DNA from: Antedon mediterranea
Taxonomy: Eukaryota > Echinodermata > Crinoidea > Comatulida > Antedonidae
Length of the DNA stretch: 64,000 bases
Assembly (NCBI RefSeq): GCF_964355755.1
Contig: NC_092674.1
Location: forward strand, 9,801,001-9,865,000
Reading direction: 5' to 3'
Shown here one piece after another: positions 57,536 to 64,000 of the stretch. A model generated the notes under the pieces. The model had not been told where the DNA came from, made no database searches, and was given only the letters and a program-made list of their open reading frames with translations. The number at the start of each line of letters is the position of its first letter. The stretch's first letter is position 1. A program made the position numbers and the translations under genes.

Positions 57536-58886
57536 TGTCGTAATACTGTATCTGGAAAAATACTAAAATTTATAGGCCTAGGCCTAGTATTCCATTAGTA
57601 ATTGACGGCACAGACAGAGAGAAAGACAGTTTATTTTTGTTTGGTGGGTGGTGGGTTGGTTGTGGTTGGTTTCATAGTCCAGTTTAGTCAAGCGTGAAAT
57701 TTCACGCCCTCTATTGTTAGAATTTTTTTTTTAAACGTATTAACTTATTTTATATTTATTTTATTTTATTCAATTTTCAGGTACAAAAATACATAACAAG
57801 ACAGCGGTGCAGCACCCTGAGGATTGACATGAGTGCAAAGCACTATCGAGATGGCTCTCCATATACTGTACTTGAACATATAAACAATAAAAATACAAAG
57901 ATATAAAAATTGAAAAATTGCGAAGCATCAAATTGAACAATCATTAAAATTGTAAAGAGAAAAAAAAAAGTTGCCTGACATATAATATAATATTAATTAT
58001 GAATGTACAGTGTTTGGGAAGTTTATATATATATATTTATTCTTTGAATTTATTCCGATGTTTGTTAATACGAATGCAACAGTCTCTTTTCATCTAAAAT
58101 AATTATTATATTAAATTCTTAACGCCGATAACAGTCCCGATAACAGTACATTTTTTTTGTTCATACGTTAATCATATCAACAATCATTAATAATTATAAA
58201 TCGGTACTTTCCACGCATACGTGTATATCATCTAATCATCATCATCATCATCATTATATCATCATTATCATAATCCGACGAGGCCTTCCTTTTAACCCAC
58301 AATCAACCCAGTCATATCATCAACAACTAACTAAAGGTCGGGGGGTCATAAACTCTAGTGTGATGTACTTTTCCTGTTTTATTAACAGATCCAGATGCAG
58401 AATAGAAAGTACTGTTTAAAGCTCAGTATGCGGGGAAAGAGAGCACTTCTCGAGTTGTAGGATTTTTCGGAGGAGGACGTTAAAAAGAAACCTTCGTTAT
58501 GATATTAATTCTGATAATAAAATTCTTTGATAAATCTGGAAGTTCATTGTATGATAATGACATTTATGTATATGCTGCCCTCTATAAAAAAAAATTTTGA
58601 GACACGACATCGTCGCCGCCGCCGCTGTTCTCACTCCCCATCGCAAACCATCGCTAGGCCTCTGTCGGTGTTTTCGTACACTTATTTGGAAACGGAAATT
58701 ATATTGCTTGGAAGAAAATGACGTACTAAAATGGTAAATACCGACTATTGTTTATATTACATTCTTTAAAACGAATTTTAATTTACTTGTTGACGATTTA
58801 ACAGTGTCCTCATTTGGCAAACTAATGTTGACATATTTTGGAAGGCCGTGTTGATTGATAAAACTGATTATCAGATCTGACTTCCA
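57536..58886. other. Intergenic, probable divergent promoter region
   Basis: 57735-57890 resembles a minus-strand LINE 3' UTR (CTGCACCGCTGTCTTGTTAT, GTACCTGAAAATTGAATAAA then an AAAT-rich tail). A TCA microsatellite lies near 58240. A GC-richer stretch (GTCGCCGCCGCCGC, about 58612) could be promoter-associated. No ORF was accepted. Confidence 0.35.
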
Positions 58887-59013
58887 ATGGCAATGATGGG
58901 GAAAGAAACCAGTTTCCCGCTGTCAACAATTCCATTTGGTGGCAGAGGGCATCAACATGGATTTGGACTTAATCAAATTGATTATGATCTATCCGATTTA
59001 AAGATTGATAAAG
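58887..59013 (+). CDS. Candidate first coding exon of an unknown gene
   Basis: ATG at 58887 opens MAMMGKETSFPLSTIPFGGR and continues to LNQIDYDLSDLKIDK, ending at a GTGTGT donor (gt at 59014) with one base left over. The composition looks coding. An acceptor TTTTTTCCCAG at about 60847 would continue it in phase for about 35 residues (GPSLLMFIPRDLLVICRNLF onward) to a stop near 60955, but that match is weak. No family was recognised. It does not join in frame to the FHIP exon at 62283 by the acceptors I could test. Confidence 0.35.
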
Positions 59014-59309
59014 GTGTGTCATTAACCAAAATTAGCAGTAGATTTGCTTTCTAATTCAAACCATAAACTTTTAAACTGCATGGTAAAACCAGCACCATAC
59101 ATGGGCTGGCAAAACCATTACATTTGGTAGGCCTAATTAATACTTGAAAATAGGCTAGGCTAGGCCTATACTATAGTTACTAAATTCGTTACTAAAAGTT
59201 AGGCCTAGCTAGTAGTACAGGAAGGCCTAGATAGGCTAGGAGGTATTCTATATAGATAATAAGTCAAGCTTAGTTAGGCCTAGATGATAGTAGCAAGCCA
59301 CTAGCTAGG

Positions 59310-59585
59310 ATTTGCGGAGACCCCTTCTCCCTTCCTGATGCAGATCGCCGGTCTCCCATCGCTTGCGACAAGGAGGGTGGGTTTGGTGTTGTCTTTTGGT
59401 GAGAAACTTCTTGCCTCTGACATATTTCGGAATATGCTCCCTCATTGTTGCGAACTTGATGTCGTCCTTCGGTCTTGCCCCCCCCCCCCCCCCCCCAGAA
59501 CTGGCAGAACTGAGCGATTTAAGAAATCACCTGTTCCTACTATGGCTAGACTGTTTTTTTTAATAAAGATATACCGAATATAATA
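59310..59585 (+). mobile_element. LINE ORF2 C-terminal fragment with poly-C tract
   Basis: The frame encodes IAGLPSLATRRVGLVLSFGE, then KLLASDIFRNMLP, a proline stretch from a ~20-base C run (about 59477-59498) and TERFKKSPVPTMARLFF before the stop. This is the standard LINE RT tail (LPSLxxRRxxLxxxFGxKLL ... TERFxxSPVP) and resembles the fragment at 63.5 kb. Confidence 0.7.
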
Positions 59586-59589
59586 AAAA

Positions 59590-62282
59590 CACACTGATGA
59601 GAGGCCTGGTTTTGTTCCGAGATGTTCTGAGTTCTTACTGCGTGCACGTGTATTGCCCTGGGTGGTATTAAACTGACCAATCATAGTAATCAACTAGCAT
59701 GCAACTATGCTTTTTGTCCGAGATTTCCGAGGGTTCGCATATGCGTGTATTAAAACGTGTTATAAGTTAGGAGATCAAATCTGGTTACAGGTTGTTAAAA
59801 GTTGTAACAATTTATGTGAAAAGGGTTTGTATTGTATACGTAGTATACAGCAGGTACAGATCAGTACATCCATAAATTGTGTTTAGTTTTCTAAAAAAGG
59901 TTATTATAATAATAGCAGGGAATAATTTCGCCAGTGTAGCATAGCAAAAAGCTATACAAAACAGCCTTCTTGCTACACATATCTACAATTGTGTTGCAAA
60001 AATTTTGATAGAAAACTATGTTTCTCAACTCAAAAATCAGTTTGATTAGCAATATTGCTAAACAAAATTTTAAAATGAAATTTTTCCCTGAATAGTACAT
60101 TTTGAAGAGATCATTTATATATTAATTTTCTTTACCATAAGTAAATAAAATGTATCTACAGTATATGTCCAAGTACAGTCTGTAAAGTTTGTGGTTTACA
60201 AAACAATCAAAGGCAAACAATTGATACTCATCACAGTAAGTACTTACAAATAATACTATTATCACTTGTATTTAATTGTTACTGTACTATGTGGGAACTA
60301 CACAACTACACTGAGTATTTACAAGTACAATCCACACCCACTACTGTAATAATAATGCATTGTTGTGCCATTCCATTATTTGTTCATATATCAACGTTTG
60401 CTTCTTTTTTATTAAAAGTAAATCTACTAATGTAAGTTTAGATTTTTAGGTGTGTTTCTAATTTACATATTTTTTATAATACTGTATGTTCTTTAAATTA
60501 CTAGTTATATTTTCCCCTAAAAAAAAACAAATTTTCCAATTTTTTTTTTAATACCATTTTAATTTCACATAAATAGTTACTCACTTTTATTATTTGCCTG
60601 AAAAAGTGTAATTTAAGGCAAAAAATAATATGATTTCAAGACTGGACTTGAAGTCAATTGGTGTTTTGTTGAATTAAAACGTTTATTTTGTCTTTTTATA
60701 AAGTGTAAACATTTTTGTTTTCTGCGGAATGATTATCATCATTAAAACTGCGAAATGGTCTATTCAAATTCTTTTTTTTTCATTTAATATTAATAATTTA
60801 AAGATTCATACAATTCAAAATAAACTTTATGTATGTTTTTTTCCCAGGGCCCAGCTTGTTGATGTTTATTCCCAGGGACCTGCTGGTTATCTGCAGGAAC
60901 CTTTTTCCTAATACATTATGGACCTTGCTTTATTTACCATCTGATATTTGACCTCTATTGTACACCATAGACTAATGTTTATGTTATTTACATAATCGCA
61001 GTAAAAATGATACATTGCAATACTTAATAAGTCAAGCTGTAGTAAACAAAAGTGAAGTAGATATTTTACTGTAGTTTTCCCTTTCTATCTAAACCTCAGT
61101 ATAAACTAGAAGTTAAAAATTAGACAAAATTATTAAATTAAAACAATGTGTTTTAACTGTTTATCGCTATACTGTAGTATCAATAATCTGTGGTATTTAA
61201 AATTTGCAGAGTCATGTACCGTAGTGTACTGTATATCAAATTATGTTAGATTAACACAGAAGTAAAGTTTTTATCTATAGCCTCCCATACCAATTACAAC
61301 GTCATTGGAAATAAAAAAGTATTGGTACAAAAAATATCCACATAAAAATACTGTATAAGTATTACAAGGTCCAAGCATCAAAAGTTTTAAAGAACCGCCA
61401 TACTTTGTAAAACATACTGTGAACATATGCTTTATTCAGCAGCATTGTATACTGTAGCCTCAGTACTAACTACACAGTAGTGTATAGTATAATTATGTCC
61501 AGAGCTGATGCATTAAAGTTGATGGCCATTTACAGTATCTTGTCTGTTGTAATTTAGCTAATTGATGAAGGCCAGCTGAAGATCTATGGTAGCACTACAG
61601 TACAGCAGTGTAATTATTATTTATTACACTTCATTGCATTCATTCATTCGTTAACAAAGTGGTCATCTTCACTGTTCAATGAAATGATGGAAGAATCCAT
61701 GTGAAGTTTTGCAGAACGAGAGACTATGATGAACATGGGCGGGGTAGGGTCTTGCGCCTACAGTTAAACTCTACATGCTGAATCTGTCCATTGAATGAGC
61801 TGCCTATAAAAGATGTGTTCATACAAACATACAGGACGACAATTTGATCATTTCAGGTTTTTTTCTCTTTTTTTAGGTTATACTATAGCGACTTCCTACT
61901 ACAGTACTACTACTACTGTAGTAGTGTATAATACTGTACACAAATTTAAACCATCTACAGTATATAGTACTGTTATATTCCACAATGGATACAAATTTAT
62001 TTAACAGTTTTGTTTACAAATTTTGTAAACAAAATTATAAGGTTTAGATTTTCTCAAAATCGGTCTGACTTGTGTATCATATATTTTTTAAGGGCTCATA
62101 AAAGGTATGTGCATTTTCAATGTTATTATAAAGATTTTGATTATATTAATTAATATGGTTGTTTTTTATTTACTTAGACTATGAATAAACATGGCAAAAC
62201 CAGGATAATATTATGACAAATATGGTGCTACATAGTGCTACATAGTTATATTTGATTGGAGGAAAATACGGATATATACAAA
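59590..62282. other. AT-rich interval before the FHIP exon
   Basis: No convincing gene. Repeated TACAGTA/TACTGTA words are frequent at 60.1-62.0 kb, and a hairpin CTACTACAGTA/TACTGTAGTAG lies at 61896-61925. An acceptor-like TTTACTTAG ending at 62177 could start the exon containing the FHIP ATG. Confidence 0.35.
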
Positions 62283-63047
62283 ATGAGTCGTGTGAACGGA
62301 GAAAAGACACGGGTCCTAAAACCCCCTGGATCCCCGACCGGTACAAACTATTTAGAACGATCATTTGTCGATCTTGATCCTCAAACATGTTACGAAGTCT
62401 TCATCAACCATTGGAAACAGATTCAAGGAGTGTTCAATAAACACATCAACACTACCGTGTTCAAACGCTCGAAGGTTAGTGGCGAAGAGGTTCAGACTGT
62501 CGTGAATTACATGAACCAGATGATGTGTTTATTGGTTGAGGAAAAAATGCCGAGAGGTGGCGTTATTGGCCGAATGCTTGAGCTAATGATAAAGGAAAAT
62601 ATGCTTGATAAGTTCTTCGTTTGGTGTAGTAAAAGCGGAGAATTTTTAGAAGACTTAAAATATGAACAACTTAAAATTTATGAAATTCTGATTGCGCAAT
62701 CGAAACAAAGTGTCCTTATGCACAATGCGATTTTAAACCCGCTTTTGCGAGTTCTGTTAGCGTGTTCGGAATTTAACTCTGAACGTGTTGAATCTCGATT
62801 AATTTTGCTGTTAAACCAACTTTGTGTTGCTCTTTCGAAAGATACAACTTTGTTAGAATTTTTATTTCATGCAAGTCCAAATCAGGGCCCGGCAAAGTTT
62901 TTAATATTTTCTTTGCTGATACCGTATGTGCACCGTGAAGGTCGCAGAGGTCAACAAGCAAGGGATGCGCTTTTACTATGCATGGCTGTGTCATCTGAGG
63001 CTGAAACTGTTGGGAAATATATTGCCGGTAGTACTAGCCTCTGTCCT
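62283..63047 (+). CDS. FHIP1-like (FAM160A; FTS-Hook-interacting protein), first coding exon (partial)
   Basis: Subunit of the FHF complex (FTS, Hook, FHIP), which links early endosomes to dynein for transport. The first in-frame ATG is 62283 (MSRVNGEKTRVLKPPGSPTG). The exon encodes 255 residues and stops at a GTAAGT donor (63048) in phase 0, so the gene continues past the window. Conserved FHIP features: DPQTCYEVFINHWKQIQGVF near the start, the helical repeat LKIYEILIAQSKQSVL, LLLLNQLCVALSKDTTLLEF and PYVHREGRRGQQARDALLL, with TVGKYIAGSTSLCP at the exon end. The match to FHIP1A/1B seems better than to FHIP2. Orthology within FHIP1 cannot be settled from one exon. Confidence 0.88.
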
Positions 63048-64000
63048 GTAAGTATTTTTTTTTTTGGATTATTAATATTTCTGTGTTTCTTTTATTATTA
63101 TTGTTGATTATTTATTAAAGCGCCTTTCCATAAGATCAAAGCGCTGTACAGAGAGATTATCAAAAACCACAAAAAAATAAATAAAATGCTACTTACTACA
63201 CTGTAGGAAACCAATACGTTTTTAGATGTTTCTTTAAAGACGAGAACTAGGAGCCTGTCGGATATCCAAAGGGATGCTGATTAAAAATTTTCGGACCATG
63301 GACAAACAATGCAATCATCATTTAGGTATATTTATTCATAAAAAGACATCAAAATACAACGGCAGCCAAAAGGCTGAAAAGTAGTATTTTACAAAATTTG
63401 ATAAAAATATATTATGTATAAAAGGTAAAACTAGTTTAAAAAAAAAAAATAATAATTTACCACATTAAAATTGGTCCACCTGTAAGTTAAAAAAGTGCCA
63501 GCCTATTCAATATTCATCATTAATGAATCGGACTAAAAAAGGGACTGGTGAAGATCTAAATCTTTCTGTACGACCAAACGGGATTTTGAGTAGAGGCTTA
63601 CTCGCAGACCTCAGGGTTCTGCTAATGTCACGAACAGGGGGAAGAATGCTTCTACGTGTAAATGTATCGGACTTTATTATTCCTTTACCAAATTTCAGTA
63701 AGAGTTGGACTCTTCTGTTAACTAGCGATGGAAGGTCTGACAATTTAAGAGCAGACTCGTAGGATACATAGTTCATGCCATAAATGATTCGTAGAGCTCT
63801 TTTTCAATCAATGTCGCCAAAAAACCATTTTTGTGGCAGGGGCTGACTGTATGACAATTTCTTCTACTCACTATTAAAATTTAGCAATATTTGAGACTGT
63901 TTAAATACACGTCATTGAAGTAGACTTATTCAAACAGTCATAAGGTTAGGATATAGCAGGAAGTTTGTTAAACAGTTTCTACTGACGACAAACAAAATAT
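63048..64000 (+). other. Start of FHIP intron 1 with repeats
   Basis: Contains a short AAAGCGCCTTTCCATAAGAT and CAAAGCGCTGTACAG repeat remnant at 63117-63155 and the LINE fragment below. No second FHIP exon was found before the window end. Confidence 0.4.
63290..63860 (-). mobile_element. LINE ORF2 C-terminal fragment and 3' UTR in FHIP intron
   Basis: The minus strand encodes RALRIIYGMNYVSYESALKL, then SDLPSLVNRRVQLLLKFGKG, LPPVRDISRTLRSASK and TERFRSSPVPFLVRFINDEY before the stop at 63507-63509. After it, the minus strand reads TTTTCAGCCTTTTGGCTGCC then GTTGTATTTTGATGTC and ATGAATAAATA, a typical LINE 3' UTR. The 5' portion is absent from the window or decayed. Confidence 0.75.

Overview
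The window is animal nuclear DNA. Genes are split by GT-AG introns, intergenic DNA is AT-rich and crowded with short inverted-repeat elements, and the recognisable proteins are metazoan: a DEG/ENaC channel, a high-affinity choline transporter, TRIM-NHL, FHIP, METTL7/TMT1 and a JADE/Rhinoceros PHD protein. A Ty3/gypsy element with integrase upstream of reverse transcriptase (the GMR1 arrangement, described from deuterostomes) and the lineage mix suggest a marine invertebrate deuterostome. An echinoderm is my best guess, but it is an inference. No bacterial, CRISPR or operon features were seen.

Layout. 0-4.3 kb: the giant last coding exon (+) of a JADE/Rhinoceros-type PHD-finger protein, then a long 3' UTR carrying MITEs. 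9.7-19.6 kb: a complete 11-exon DEG/ENaC channel gene (-), reconstructed here exon by exon with all phases agreeing (531 aa), its introns filled with duplications and a LINE tail. 20.47 kb: a tRNA-Val(AAC)-like gene. 21.3-23.75 kb: an unrecognised multi-exon gene (+) ending in two copies of an IHDTPELPSV repeat. A diverged second copy of that gene tail lies at 39.3-42.8 kb and is split by a 1.9-kb inverted-repeat transposon. 25.9-26.7 kb: a 511-bp TIR element beside a LINE 3' end.

28.4-37.7 kb: one TRIM-NHL gene (-), now a pseudogene. It carries an in-frame stop and a frameshift and is split by two separate insertions: a 6.05-kb GMR1-like Ty3/gypsy element (LTRs, ACACC target duplication) and a 1.59-kb TTAA-flanked element. 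Removing each insertion together with one target copy re-establishes the TRIM reading frame across the junction.

44.7-54.2 kb: a complete 9-exon choline transporter (SLC5A7/CHT, +, 531 aa) with several MITEs and a 292-bp tandem duplication in its introns. 56.6-57.5 kb: a two-exon METTL7/TMT1 thiol methyltransferase (-, 251 aa). 58.9 kb: an isolated candidate first exon. 62.3 kb to the window end: the first coding exon of an FHIP1 (FAM160A) gene (+), continuing outside the window, with a LINE fragment in the following intron.

The genes are unrelated neighbours and show no shared pathway. The most notable content is the nested transposition history, the duplicated gene tail, the divergent channel motif and a strongly over-used TAGGCCTA palindrome in non-coding DNA.
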